DNA of 64,000 nucleotides from the NCBI GenBank assembly GCA_963719025.1, contig CAVRBK010000075.1:1-64000 (forward strand). The letters are read 5' to 3'. This stretch comes from Thiosocius sp963719025. Its GTDB lineage: Bacteria; Pseudomonadota; Gammaproteobacteria; Chromatiales; Chromatiaceae. The notes under the pieces were generated by a model. The model made no database searches. It had not been told where the DNA came from and saw only the letters and a list, made by a program, of their open reading frames with translations. The position numbers and the translations under genes were made by a program. Below are positions 28,289 through 37,938 of the stretch, in pieces (position 1 is the first letter of the stretch; each line of letters starts with the position of its first letter).

Positions 28289-30101
28289 ATGGCCCATCGC
28301 AAACCCTTGTTCGACGCCCGCACGGGAACGCTCCTCGCACTCGCCCTGTTCTGTGCCTTCTTCATTGTCCCGGCATTCGCCGCCGGCGATTCGCAGCAGG
28401 TGATGGACTGGGGCGTGATGGGCATGCAGCTGTTCGGCGGCCTGGCGCTGTTCCTGTTTGGCATGGAACAGATGGCGACCGCGCTGAAGGCGGTCGCCGG
28501 CGAACGCATGAAGTCGATCCTCGCCAAGCTGACCTCGAACCGGTTCATGGGCGCGATCACCGGGGCCTTCGTCACGGCGGTGATCCAGTCATCGTCGGTC
28601 ACCACGGTGCTGGTGGTCGGCTTCATCTCGGCCGGCCTGATGTCGCTGTCCCAGTCGGTCGGCGTGATCATGGGCGCGAACATCGGCACCACGATCACCG
28701 CGCAGATCGTCGCCTTCAAGGTCACCAAGGCGGCACTGCTGATGATCGGCTTCGGCTTCAGCATGCTGTTCGCCTCCAAGAACGAAAGGGTCAAGCAATA
28801 CGGCACCATGCTGATGGGCCTCGGCCTGGTGTTCTTCGGCATGAGCGTGATGAGCGATGCGATGAAGCCGCTGCGCAACTACCAGCCGTTCCTCGACCTG
28901 ATGATCCAGATGGAAAACCCGCTGGTCGGCATCCTGATCGCCGCCGCGCTTCACCGGGCTGGTCCAGTCGTCATCGGCGACCACCGGCATCGTGATCGTG
29001 ATGGCCAGCCAGGGCTTCATCTCCCTGCCGGCGGGTATCGCGCTGGCTTTCGGCGCCAACATCGGCACCTGCGTCACCGCGATGCTGGCGGCGATCGGCA
29101 AACCGCGCGAGGCGGTGCGCGCGGCGGTCGTGCATGTGCTGTTCAACGTTGCCGGGGTGGTGGTCTGGTTCCTGTTCATTCCGCAGCTTGCGGACCTGGT
29201 GGCTTCGCTGTCGCCGGCGCATCCGGAACTGACCGGTCTGGACCGCCTCGCCGCGGAAACCCCACGCCAGATCGCCAATGCACACACCATTTTCAATATC
29301 GCCAATACGCTGCTGTTCCTCGGCCTCGCCGCGCAGATGGCGCGCTTCGTCGAATGGCTGATCCCAGACAAACCGTTCGAGACTGAGATCCTCTCGGTCA
29401 CCGCCAAATACCTTGAACCCGAACTGATCAGCACCCCGGCGCTCGCCCTCGGCCGGGTCCGGATGGAGGTGCTGCACATGGGCAGCGTGGTGCAGCGCAT
29501 GCTGGACGAGATCATGCCGGCGATCCTCGGTGGCGACAGAGACAACCTGTCGGCGATCCGACGGATGGACGATGAAGTCGACATCCTCTATGCCCAGATC
29601 CTCGAGTACCTGGGCCAGATCAGCAAAGGGTCGCTGACCGGGGCACAGACCGATGAACTGCTGGAACTGATGGCCGCCCTGGGCGACCTCGAGAACGTCG
29701 GCGACACCATCGAAACCAACCTGGTCGACCTCGGCTACGACCGGATCGACGCCAAGGTCTCGATCAGCGCCCCGACCCGCAAGGTACTCAGCGATTTCCA
29801 TGACGTGGTGAAAAAAGCCCTGGCAGAGGCCATTCAGGCCGTTGGCACCGAAGACGAGGCCGCCGCGCAACGCGTGGTCGCGATGAAGCACGACATCGTG
29901 CAGCTCGCCGACTCGGCGGCAACCCACCAGGCAGCGCGGCTGGTCGCGCAGGAGCCCAACCGGATTCCGGCCTACACGATCGAGATCGATATCATCGAGA
30001 AGCAGAAACGCATCTATTACTTTGCCAAGCGCATGGCGAAATCGGTGATCGCGGAGGACAAAGCGATGGCATCGGAGGTCGCGCCCGAGCCGTCCGCCTG
30101 A
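28289..30101 (+). CDS. Na/Pi cotransporter family protein with PhoU-like C-terminus, one frameshift
   Basis: An inner-membrane phosphate:sodium symporter of the NptA/PNaS type. Two inverted repeats each carry the QSSS motif: VIQSSSVTTVLVVGF and, after the frameshift, LVQSSSATTGIVIVM. Glycine-rich GANIGTTITAQ and GANIGTCVTAM follow each. The C-terminal 200 or so residues form PhoU-like helices (DEIMPAILGGDRDNLSAIRR onward). One extra base near 28948-28950 breaks the frame. About 603 residues repaired. It lies 308 bases after ppk2. Confidence 0.92.
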
Positions 30102-30221
30102 GACGCGTCCCCGCCATCGACGGTCACCAAAGCTTCATACTCTGGTCACACGCCCACAATAAGATTCCGGATCAGATAGCCCCCCCGATTCCCGGCGGGG
30201 CACTGTCATCAGGAGACAACC

Positions 30222-30476
30222 GTGGGAACAGTCCAACTGATCGGCGCAGTGCGCCATTATTTCTCCACCGGACAGTGGAGACAGTTCACCCCCTGTGCGC
30301 AACTCGACGCCCTGCTCGGCCGCTTGCGGGTCAGGGAACACGATCTGGAACATCGCCTGGAGCACGAGAGCCGCGCGGCGAAACGTCGGCGGCTTGCACT
30401 CGAACTGCAGGTCACCCGCATCCAGCAGAAAAAAGGTGTGGCGCGCCGACTCGAACTCGATGGCCAGTGTCACTAA
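30222..30476 (+). CDS. small basic helical protein of unknown function
   Basis: 84 residues from a GTG preceded by a strong AGGAGA site five bases away, so it is probably real. The middle and end are charged and helical (LGRLRVREHDLEHRLEHESR, then RRRLALELQVTRIQQKKG), suggesting a coiled coil or RNA/DNA contact. There is no signal or membrane segment. It is convergent with the universal stress protein gene. I do not recognise the family. Confidence 0.65.
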   Translation: MGTVQLIGAVRHYFSTGQWRQFTPCAQLDALLGRLRVREHDLEHRLEHESRAAKRRRLALELQVTRIQQKKGVARRLELDGQCH

Positions 30477-30502
30477 GCAGTGTCACTGAATCGTTCCGCC
30501 CA

Positions 30503-30964
30503 CTACTTCACGATCATGACCGGCACCGGGCACAGCCGGACGATCTGCTCCGCTTTTGAGCCGAGCATCAGGTGATCAAGGCCGGTACGTCCCTGGCTGC
30601 CCATCACCACCATCGACGCGGCCATCCTGTCCACGACCTCCAGGATCCGCGTCGCCGGCAGACCGATCACCAGCAGCCTTTGTGCCTTGCGCAGGGGCTT
30701 GAGTCCCGGATACTGATCGATGGTCGACTGCAGAAACGCGTCGAAGGCCTCCTTTGCCAGGTCCTCGATCCGCATCAGTTTCTTTTTCTTGGTGACCTGA
30801 CCGTAATACCCCGGCATCTCCGCCGGATCATGGATCACGTGTAACACCAACAGCGGCTGACCGGTACATTCCGCCAGTTCGCTGGCCTTGAGCAGGGCAG
30901 CCTGCGAGTGCGACGAAAAATCGATAGGCACCAGGATGGGCGGCTTTTTCTTGCTGGCTTTCAT
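30503..30964 (-). CDS. universal stress protein (UspA family)
   Basis: 153 residues, single Usp domain. It begins PPILVPIDFSSHSQAALLKA and ends with the ATP-binding signature VVMGSQGRTGLDHLMLGSKA plus EQIVRLCPVPVMIVK. The GxxGxxxG-type loop suggests an ATP-binding member. A lysine cluster (VTKKKKLMR) interrupts the middle. It has the same orientation as the upstream amidohydrolase gene, with a 159-base gap. Confidence 0.92.
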   Translation of the reverse strand: MKASKKKPPILVPIDFSSHSQAALLKASELAECTGQPLLVLHVIHDPAEMPGYYGQVTKKKKLMRIEDLAKEAFDAFLQSTIDQYPGLKPLRKAQRLLVIGLPATRILEVVDRMAASMVVMGSQGRTGLDHLMLGSKAEQIVRLCPVPVMIVK

Positions 30965-31123
30965 GGCGCGTTTCCCACTCTTCTGCGTGTTCCCACGATT
31001 ATGCCAGACCGACCAGCCGACCGTTCCGGATCGCGCCCCGCGGCAGATCGATCTGCCGAATCGACGGTATCGGCGCGATGGGCCTGAAGTCCGAGTTCGT
31101 CATAAAGGTCTGAAGGTGCGCCG

Positions 31124-31681
31124 TCAGGCCATCAGCTTGTGCACCGGGCGTACTGCGCTGCCATCATCCAACACCGCATCCAGGTCGCGATATTCGGCAA
31201 GGGAGATCGCCGATACCCCGGCGCCAGGACGAATGATCGGGTAATCCGGGAAATCCGCTTCAGCCAGGATCCCGAGCATATGGCTACGATCGGAGAAAAA
31301 GTGCGCAAGATAGGCCGCGGCAGGGATCACTCTGACCTCCGTGCGGTACAACGCCGGGAGTTTGTCCTGGGCCGGAAAGGTTGCGTTCAGATAGTCTGAC
31401 GACGGCGTCGGAAAAGGCAGCCGGCTGTCGAAGTCAAAAATCCAGTCCTGCTCACCGAGGCTGGCCTGCAGCACCACGTGGTAGTCCCAGATCAGCGGCC
31501 CTCCAGGCACCGCGGCGCGCTGATTCATTGCAACGATCGAGCGTTGTACATTGGTGAACAGCAACACCCGTGCCGCTTCCTGCTCGACGCCACGCGCGAA
31601 CAGGTCTTTCACCAGCCACCAGACATTCTCCTCGCAAAAGAATGCGGTGTAACGGAACGTCTCGCGTTGAAGACCGGCCAT
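31124..31681 (-). CDS. protein N-terminal glutamine amidohydrolase homologue (NTAQ1 family)
   Basis: 185 residues that match the eukaryotic N-end-rule enzyme NTAQ1, which deamidates N-terminal Gln to Glu. The triad residues are all in place: Cys in RYTAFFCEENVWWLV, His in LIWDYHVVLQ and Asp in DWIFDFDSRLPFPTPSSDY. Bacterial members are sparsely distributed. No Aat or ClpS gene is nearby, so an N-degron role is untested. Stand-alone gene, divergent from the beta-rich protein gene at 31876. Confidence 0.87.
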   Translation of the reverse strand: MAGLQRETFRYTAFFCEENVWWLVKDLFARGVEQEAARVLLFTNVQRSIVAMNQRAAVPGGPLIWDYHVVLQASLGEQDWIFDFDSRLPFPTPSSDYLNATFPAQDKLPALYRTEVRVIPAAAYLAHFFSDRSHMLGILAEADFPDYPIIRPGAGVSAISLAEYRDLDAVLDDGSAVRPVHKLMA

Positions 31682-31788
31682 GCCGATACGTTAACGCGGC
31701 AGTTCCTGCCCCGCCAGCCTACCGGCAGTGGCCATGGCCCAACGGCGATGGCCCCTATCTTGCACGGTGACTGTCAACTATCCGAAAC

Positions 31789-31818
31789 AACAGGCCGATC
31801 CCAAGCGATCTGCCTGTT
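31789..31818 (+). promoter_or_regulatory. hairpin in the leader of the 31876 gene
   Basis: AACAGGC and GCCTGTT pair perfectly around a 16-base interior that itself contains two GATC sites, 58 bases upstream of the next ATG and followed by TTGTG. It could be a leader regulatory stem; the evidence is only the pairing. Confidence 0.3.
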
Positions 31819-31875
31819 TGTGAGACCCGGTGAGCCGCGCGCGCACCAAAACAGAGCATCCGGCGAGGAGCCCTT

Positions 31876-32295
31876 ATGAAAAAGAAATCCAAACAGAAGA
31901 TCAAACGGGTCAAGGTGATCAACGAGCAACTGAACGTTGGCGTTACCGCAAAGCCCTGCCTGGTAACCCTGTTCGAAGCGCGCGAGGTGCCGCCCGGAAG
32001 CAGCGCCCTGGGGCCGCTCGGCGGACTCGACCTGACCGGTTACGGCGAATACCGCCTGACCCTGCACCTGGTCGGCGAGACCGGCACACCCTTTACCATC
32101 CAGGAAATCTTTGGTCCTGCAGGCACGGTGGACCAGATCACGTTCGATGTCGGCAGTGGCCAGATCGGCCCGCGCGGCACCTTGAACTACCGCGCCCGCT
32201 TCGACATCTTCGGCCCGAAGAACCTGTTCATTCAGATCTCGAACGACGGTGGCACGCCGTTTCAGATCGACGGGACACTTTACGCGGTGCAATAA
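31876..32295 (+). CDS. beta-rich hypothetical protein
   Basis: 139 residues with a strong GAGGAG ribosome-binding site. A very basic start (MKKKSKQKIKRVKVI) is followed by alternating hydrophobic strands (YGEYRLTLHLVGETGTPFTI, LNYRARFDIFGPKNLFIQIS), giving a jelly-roll-like pattern similar to carbohydrate- or capsid-type beta sandwiches. There is no signal peptide or catalytic motif. I do not recognise the family. Confidence 0.65.
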   Translation: MKKKSKQKIKRVKVINEQLNVGVTAKPCLVTLFEAREVPPGSSALGPLGGLDLTGYGEYRLTLHLVGETGTPFTIQEIFGPAGTVDQITFDVGSGQIGPRGTLNYRARFDIFGPKNLFIQISNDGGTPFQIDGTLYAVQ

Positions 32296-32365
32296 ACCGA
32301 ACCATCGGTCGCCGCGCAGGGGGCTTGCCCGTTGAGGATAACGGCGAGCCGATTGCCCGGGCAGC

Positions 32366-32806
32366 TCAGCAGCCGCGGATCTCTTTGAAGCGCTCAAGCA
32401 TCATCCGGTATTCCTCCGGTATATCATCCGCCGACAACAGGCCGATGGCCTCGCCATCACGCATCACCGGCACGTGATGAAAGCCGCCGTTGCCCATGAT
32501 CTCCAGGGCCTCGGCAAGGTTACCGGCTGCATCGATCGTCTTCGGGTCCGCGGTCATGATGTCGGCGACCCGGGTCTCAGCGGTGTGTTTACCGAGACAG
32601 ACACATTTGCGAATCACGTCACGCTCGCTCAACACCCCGAGCAGGGCATCCCCGTCCTGCACCACGACGGCACCGACATCCAGCTCGCACATGACCTTGC
32701 AGGCCTCCTGGACCGTATCGCCCACCTGGATGGCGGCCAGAGACTGATGTTCGATTACCTGCGCTACATTGGACACGATCACTGTTTTGCTTCTCCGTCG
32801 ATTCAC
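32366..32806 (-). CDS. tandem CBS-domain protein
   Basis: 146 residues made of two CBS motifs: IQVGDTVQEACKVMCELDVG with LLGVLSERDVIRKCV, and ADIMTADPKTIDAAGNLAEA with AIGLLSADDIPEEY. Such pairs bind adenosine nucleotides and act as energy or redox sensors. No partner domain is fused. It ends in Cys. It is divergent from lipB. Confidence 0.9.
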   Translation of the reverse strand: MNRRRSKTVIVSNVAQVIEHQSLAAIQVGDTVQEACKVMCELDVGAVVVQDGDALLGVLSERDVIRKCVCLGKHTAETRVADIMTADPKTIDAAGNLAEALEIMGNGGFHHVPVMRDGEAIGLLSADDIPEEYRMMLERFKEIRGC

Positions 32807-32950
32807 TGGTTCACCCGGGTCTGCGGCATTTTAGTGCGACAGCGCCGCCGATCATCAATCGGCGCCCGCAGATCGCGCGGCAAGGCGCTGCACTTGGGAT
32901 AGGATAGATGTCCTCAGGCAGGCGGCAACGCAACGGCAAAGGTAACCGGC

Positions 32951-33593
32951 GTGACAGACAGGCAACTGATCGTGCGGCGACTGGGGCAACGGCCCTACGA
33001 GGCCACCTGGCAGGCGATGCGCGAGTTCACCGACCAACGCGACGACGCCACGCCTTCCGAGCTGTGGATCGTCGAGCATCCCCCGGTGTTCACCCAGGGC
33101 CAGGCCGGCAAGGCCGAGCATCTGCTTGCACCCGGCGACATCCCGGTGGTGCAGACCGACCGCGGTGGTCAGGTCACCTATCATGGCCCCGGCCAGCTGG
33201 TGATCTACCTGCTGATCGCGCTGCGCGAGGCCGGCATCGGGATTCGCCGACTGGTCACGGTGATGGAGCAATCCATCATCGGCCTGCTGGCGGCAAACGG
33301 CATCACCGCCGAGGCCCGCGCCGATGCGCCTGGCGTCTATGTCGACGGCAGGAAAATCGCGTCGCTCGGCCTGCGGGTGCGTCGCGGCTGCACCTATCAC
33401 GGCCTGGCGCTGAACGTGGACAACGACCTGGGGCCGTTTCAGCGCATCAATCCCTGTGGCTACGAGGGCCTTGAGGTGACCAGCACCCGGCAGCTCGGCC
33501 TGACCGCGAGCAGCTGATGCGCTGGCCACTGACCTCACCCTGCGTCTCGCCACGGCACTGGGCTACACGCTCGGCGAGCCGACCGAGCGCTAG
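32951..33593 (+). CDS. lipB: octanoyl-ACP:protein N-octanoyltransferase, one frameshift
   Basis: Transfers octanoyl from ACP to lipoyl domains, the first step of lipoate synthesis. It contains EHPPVFTQGQAGKAEHLL, RGGQVTYHGPGQLVIYLL, catalytic Lys in GRKIASLGLRVRRG and catalytic Cys in INPCGYEGLEVTS. One extra base near 33505-33515 causes a premature TGA; the other frame continues ADALATDLTLRLATALGYTL to TAG at 33593. GTG start at 32951. About 213 residues repaired. Confidence 0.94.
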
Positions 33594-33594
33594 T

Positions 33595-34105
33595 TCAGCA
33601 CTGACCGAAGCCCCATTCCGGCAGCCCGTCGTCGCGTTCGCGCTTGACCCAGATCTGCAGGAATCGTGCAGCAAAATCCGCCGACCCGAACTGCGCCACC
33701 GGTGCGCCGTCGCGCTGCAGCACACCGCCCGCCGCCGGATCGACGCAATAGGTGTAGCGATCGCCCGGTGCGACAGCGAGGTAGGCCGATCCCACATCGC
33801 TCAGCTCACGCCGGTATTGCCCGACCAGGTCGTCGCCGTGCCGCTTGCGGAAGATCTTCAGGGTCGCTTCGCCCAGTTCCTCGGCGGAAAAATCCCGCAG
33901 ATAGGAGACCTGCACACAGCGCGCGCCCTGCTCGCGCGGTCCGCGCGCGAAGTAATCGATATCGTAGAGCTTGATGAAGCCGAGATAGCAGGCACGCGCC
34001 TGGGCGGTCAGCGCGAGCGAGGCATCGCCCAGGGCCAGTTGCTGGGCGGCGGACGCCATGCCGGCCAGCGACAGGGATACCGGACATGATGGCTGAGCGG
34101 ATCAT
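33595..34105 (-). CDS. chalcone-isomerase-like periplasmic protein, one frameshift
   Basis: A small secreted protein with a chalcone-isomerase-like domain: ACYLGFIKLYDIDYFARGPR and CVQVSYLRDFSAEELGEATL, then WVKRERDDGLPEWGFGQC. The start at 34105 overlaps the DUF3833 stop. The signal peptide (MIRSAIMSG, then SLSLAGMASAA) is reconstructed by dropping one base near 34078-34084. These proteins occur beside CFA-like methyltransferase and DUF3833 genes. Fatty-acid binding is plausible but unproven. Last gene of the leftward operon. Confidence 0.8.
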
Positions 34106-34647
34106 GCTTCCGGCCCCGGCTTGCGGAAGAACAGGGTCACCTCGCCGACCTTGAGACCGAACTTGCTGACCGTGGCGCGGTTGACCAGCACACCGTCCGG
34201 CTGCAGGAACATCCAGTCGTCGAACGCGACCTCGATGGTGCTGCCGCGAAACGGCAGCTGCAGGGTGTAGCGCCAGTTCAGGGCCTGGCCGTAGGCCAGC
34301 CCCGTCGCGGTACCGACCACGTCGTCGGCACGCCCCTCGTAGCGGTGCTCATCGAGGCGCGTGATGCGCCAGATGCGTTGCTGCAGCTCGCCATCGGCAT
34401 ACACGAAATCCTCCGTCAGGGTCAGCTGTCACCTTCGATCTCGCCCTTGATATCGACCGTGAACTGGCGCTTGCAGACTCGCCGGAGCGGCCCTGGAAAG
34501 ATACCCCAGGCGCGGGTTTCGCCGGCAAAGTAGTCGAACAGATCGAGATGCGGCGTAGTGCCGGCAAAATCCTTTGGCTTGCATCGCACTACACCCGGCG
34601 ATCAACGCCAACAGGGGCGTCAGTAACAACAGGCGGAACAGTTTCAT
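34102..34647 (-). CDS. DUF3833 lipoprotein, about four frameshifts
   Basis: The lipoprotein signal MKLFRLLLLTPLLALIAGC starts at 34647 and overlaps the MFS stop. The body, recovered from different frames, reads DFAGTTPHLDLFDYFAGE, TRAWGIFQGRSGE, RQFTVDIKGEIEGD, then LTLTEDFVYADGELQQRIWR to the end FGLKVGEVTLFFRKPGPEA. The beta-barrel, lipocalin-like architecture fits DUF3833. Frameshifts lie near 34585, 34505, 34475 and 34425, at least two of them missing bases. Function unknown; the family is repeatedly linked to this gene neighbourhood. Confidence 0.8.
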
Positions 34648-35927
34648 CGGATACCTCCATTCTCGCGGCTCGCGGCGTCACCCGCTACCTCCAATAAGAC
34701 AGACCGCTGCAGGACCGCGACGGCCAGCAGCTTGATCACGACCGGCAGACCGGCATACAGCCACGGCACCACCACGGCCTGCGACCGCCCCGCCTCCGGA
34801 TCCGCCAGCCACGCCAGACAGCGGCAGGGCCAGACCGGCCGACAGGGCCAGCGCGAGCTTGCTGGCCATCCCCCAGAGACCGAACAGGGCGCCGCCACGC
34901 GGCCGCCCGAGGTCGCGCGATTCGCGTGTCACCAGCCGCGCCTGCAGGGCCGCCGGCAGGGCGATGTCGGCACCCAGCGTGGCGCCGGTAAGCAGGCACA
35001 GACGCCGGCGAACAGCAGGCCGTCGCCGGGCCCGAGTAGCGCCGCCGGGACAAAACCCAGCCGCCGCCAGCAGCATCGCCGCGCGCCATGCGCTGCGCCT
35101 CGCCGATCCGGCGCGCCAGCCCCATCCACAGCGGCAACAGCAGCAGCCCGGTGACAAAGTACAGCAGCAACAACAGGCCGGCCTGCGACGGGTCGAGTTG
35201 CAGGGCCTCACGGGTGTAGATCAGAAACAGGGTTGCAGCGGTGCCGCCGGCCAGCGCGTTCAGCAGATGAATCGACCAGCACCTGGCGCGCCGGCAGGCT
35301 GGTGTCGCGCCACAGGCCGACGAAGCCGGCGACCGAGCGGGCGGTCACCGGGCGAACGTCGGCGCGACTGAACCACAGCGCAACGATCGCGAACGGCACC
35401 AGCCACAACAGGGCCACGGCGCTGAACGCCAGGGTGTCGGTGACCCCGAGCGCTACCGGCAGTACCAGCGCGAGCAGGGTTCCGCTGATGGCGCCGGCCT
35501 CGCGCCATCCGGCAACCCGGGTCTGGCCGACGCGCTCGCCCAACTCGGCGCCGGCCGCGTAGTAGGGAATCGCCAGCAGGGTCCAGCCGAGGTAGGTGGC
35601 GGTGATGGCGGCGAACAGGTACATCGCATCGGCGTCCTCGCCCGGCCGGAACAGCCACCAGGCACCGGCCGTCATCAGCACGGCACCCACGGTCATCAGC
35701 CATTGTGGCGCAAGCCAGCCACGCGAACGATCGGCCAGGACACCGACCAGCGGATCGGTCACCAGGTCGATCAGGCGCGCCAGCAGCAGCACGACACCGA
35801 CGACCGCCAGCCCGATCCCCGGCAGCGCCGCGTAGTGTGCCGGCAGGTACACATACAAAGGCAGGCCCAGGAAGGCCAGCGGCAGCCCCGGGACGGCGTA
35901 GGCGATCAGGCGCGCGTCAAGCCGCAT
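34644..35927 (-). CDS. MFS transporter (GPH/MelB-like), about five frameshifts
   Basis: A polytopic carrier starting MRLDARLIAYAVPGLPLAFL with the glycoside-pentoside-hexuronide-type motifs LARLIDLVTDPLVGVLADRS and LGWTLLAIPYYAAGAELGE. Intact to about 35270, then broken near 35270, 35080, 35055, 35000 and 34805. Recoverable pieces include TLFLIYTREALQLDPSQAG and WGMASKLALALSAGLALPLS. About 425 residues if repaired. Its substrate in this setting is not a sugar with any certainty; homologues travel with CFA-like lipid modification genes. Confidence 0.85.
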
Positions 35928-35936
35928 GGGACCGCC

Positions 35937-37160
35937 TCACGGCTTTTCCAGGACGCATTGCACCACGTCGATGTGCCGCGCACGGAAACCGGCCTCGCAA
36001 AACGCCAGGTAGTAGCGCCACATGCGGCGGAAGCGCTCGTCGTAGCCGTGCTGCTCCAGCCATGCCGTGCACCGATCGAAGGTCGTATGCCATTGCGCCA
36101 GCGTCTCGGCGTAGTCGATACCATAGGCACGCAGGCTGCCCAGGCGCATCCCGGCCGCACAACCCAACGCTTTCAGGTGCTGCTTGGTCGGCAGCATGCC
36201 GCCGGGGAAGATGTGGGTCTGGATGAATCCGCCAGGGTTGGACGCGTAGGCGTCGAACAGGTCTTCGTCGATCGTGATCACCTGCAATGCGGCCCGCCCA
36301 CCCGGGCGCAGGCTGCGTTGCAGTACGTCGAAATAGCCTGCCCAGTAATCCTGCCCGACCGCCTCGAACATCTCGATCGAGACGATGTGATCGAAGGTGC
36401 GGTCGATATCACGGTAGTCGCAGAGGCGCAGGTCGACGAGGTGCGACAGGCCGGCCCGCTTGATCCGCTGGCGGGCGAAATCGAGCTGTTCCTGCGACAG
36501 CGTCAGGCCGGTCACACGCATGCCGCGGCGCGCCGCGTACTCGGCAAAACCGCCCCAGCCGCAGCCGATCTCGAGGATGTGCTCGCCCGCCTGCGGATCG
36601 ATCAGGGCGAGCATGCGCTCGTACTTGCGCGCCTGCGCTGCGGCCAGGCTGTCGCCGTGCTCGAAAACGGCAGATGAGTAACTCATGCTGTCGTCCAGCC
36701 ATTGCGCGTAGAAATCGTTACCGAGATCGTAGTGCGCCGCGATATTGCGGCGGCTGCCGCTGCGCGTGTTGCGGTTCAACCGGTGGCGCAGGGCAACCAG
36801 CATCTGCGCAATGCCATGTCGCGACTCCGTGCCGGAATAGGCATCCAGGTTCAGGGCGAGCAGTTCGAGCAGGCGTGCCGGCTCCGGCGAGTCCCAGTCG
36901 CGCGCGACGAAGCCTTCGCCGAACCCGAGGTCGCCGCGCCAGAACAGGCGACGTAAAAGTACTGCAGGACGCTTGATGTGGATCGCGGCGGCCGGCCCGT
37001 CTTCGCTGCCCCGCAGGGTAAACGGCGCAGCATCACCGAGCTGCACCTGCAGCGTGCCGCGACGCAGGCGCGACAGGTGGTCGACCAGGCGACGATGATG
37101 CCACGGCAGCTCTGCCAGGAACGGACGTTGTGCGGCAATGGAAGCGGATTGGTTGCGCAT
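35937..37160 (-). CDS. cfa: cyclopropane-fatty-acyl-phospholipid synthase family methyltransferase
   Basis: An SAM-dependent enzyme acting on unsaturated acyl chains of membrane phospholipids. 407 residues, intact. It contains HYDLGNDFYAQWLDDSMSYS, the SAM loop ILEIGCGWGGFAEYAA, LTLSQEQLDFARQRI and the C-terminal TFDRCTAWLEQHGYDERFRR with WRYYLAFCEAGFRARHIDVV. Next to the FAD oxidoreductase and DUF1365 it may form a methylated or furan fatty acid rather than a simple cyclopropane. That is inference from gene order. Confidence 0.92.
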   Translation of the reverse strand: MRNQSASIAAQRPFLAELPWHHRRLVDHLSRLRRGTLQVQLGDAAPFTLRGSEDGPAAAIHIKRPAVLLRRLFWRGDLGFGEGFVARDWDSPEPARLLELLALNLDAYSGTESRHGIAQMLVALRHRLNRNTRSGSRRNIAAHYDLGNDFYAQWLDDSMSYSSAVFEHGDSLAAAQARKYERMLALIDPQAGEHILEIGCGWGGFAEYAARRGMRVTGLTLSQEQLDFARQRIKRAGLSHLVDLRLCDYRDIDRTFDHIVSIEMFEAVGQDYWAGYFDVLQRSLRPGGRAALQVITIDEDLFDAYASNPGGFIQTHIFPGGMLPTKQHLKALGCAAGMRLGSLRAYGIDYAETLAQWHTTFDRCTAWLEQHGYDERFRRMWRYYLAFCEAGFRARHIDVVQCVLEKP

Positions 37161-37161
37161 A

Positions 37162-37938
37162 TCAGCTGACCTCTTCTAAAGGTGGAGCGGGTTTTCGGTG
37201 GAAGCGTGCGCCCTGGCGCCAGATCTTAAGGGCATGCCAGTGGATGGCGGTGAGCACCTTGAGGGTCTGGAACGGCACCCGCAGCATCTGCCACAAAAGC
37301 TCGGCGCTGCGAAAGGGGCGACGCCGTCCGGTCTGGGTGGCGACCAGCATCAGCCGGTTGTCCTGGAACTCGCGAATGATCACGCGCAGCGATTCGTCCG
37401 GGCGCGACAGGCGAAACTCGTAGGCGGCGTTCATGTCGATGAACGGCGATACGTGGAATTCCTTGGCATGGCGCTGGCGCAACGGCCAGTCGGCCCCGGC
37501 CTCATGCGGCGGCAACAGGTAGCAGTGACGCTCGCCGAAGGTGTTGCGCACCTCGGCGATTACCGCCACCGCGCGGCCCTCGGGTGTCTCGCAGTACCAG
37601 AGACTCAGCGGGTTGAACACCCAGCCGAGCATGCGCGGAAAACACAGCAGGCGGATCCGCAGACCGCGCCCGTCGATGCCGCCATCGGACAACACCCGCT
37701 CGACCCAGCCACGCAGATCGCTTGCCCCGTCCGGCAGGTGATCGCGATCGTGGAAACTGAGCAGGTTGAAGCGGTTGCGCGAGAACAACCAGGCAGATGC
37801 CGCGGCCTCGTCTATCCGGTCGATATCGAGCAGCAGGCTGAACACCCGGTAACGAAACCGGTACGCCGCCTTGAAGAACCGCTGGTGCATCACGTCGGCC
37901 TGGTACAGCGCGGCCGCCGGCTCGGAGGCCCGGTTCAT
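37162..37938 (-). CDS. DUF1365 family protein
   Basis: 258 residues, intact. Family blocks are ALYQADVMHQRFFKAAYRFR, MLGWVFNPLSLWYC, EVRNTFGERHCYLL and EFHVSPFIDMNAAYEFRLS. No catalytic assignment is established. It nearly always lies between an FAD-dependent oxidoreductase and a CFA-like methyltransferase, as here: four-base overlap with the upstream gene and one base before cfa. Confidence 0.92.
   Translation of the reverse strand: MNRASEPAAALYQADVMHQRFFKAAYRFRYRVFSLLLDIDRIDEAAASAWLFSRNRFNLLSFHDRDHLPDGASDLRGWVERVLSDGGIDGRGLRIRLLCFPRMLGWVFNPLSLWYCETPEGRAVAVIAEVRNTFGERHCYLLPPHEAGADWPLRQRHAKEFHVSPFIDMNAAYEFRLSRPDESLRVIIREFQDNRLMLVATQTGRRRPFRSAELLWQMLRVPFQTLKVLTAIHWHALKIWRQGARFHRKPAPPLEEVS

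Noticed and set aside
36000..37160. Simple cyclopropane synthase role for the methyltransferase, as in E. coli Cfa
   Set aside because: Not excluded, but the adjoining FAD oxidoreductase and DUF1365 genes are absent from ordinary cfa loci, so I did not adopt it as the sole reading.
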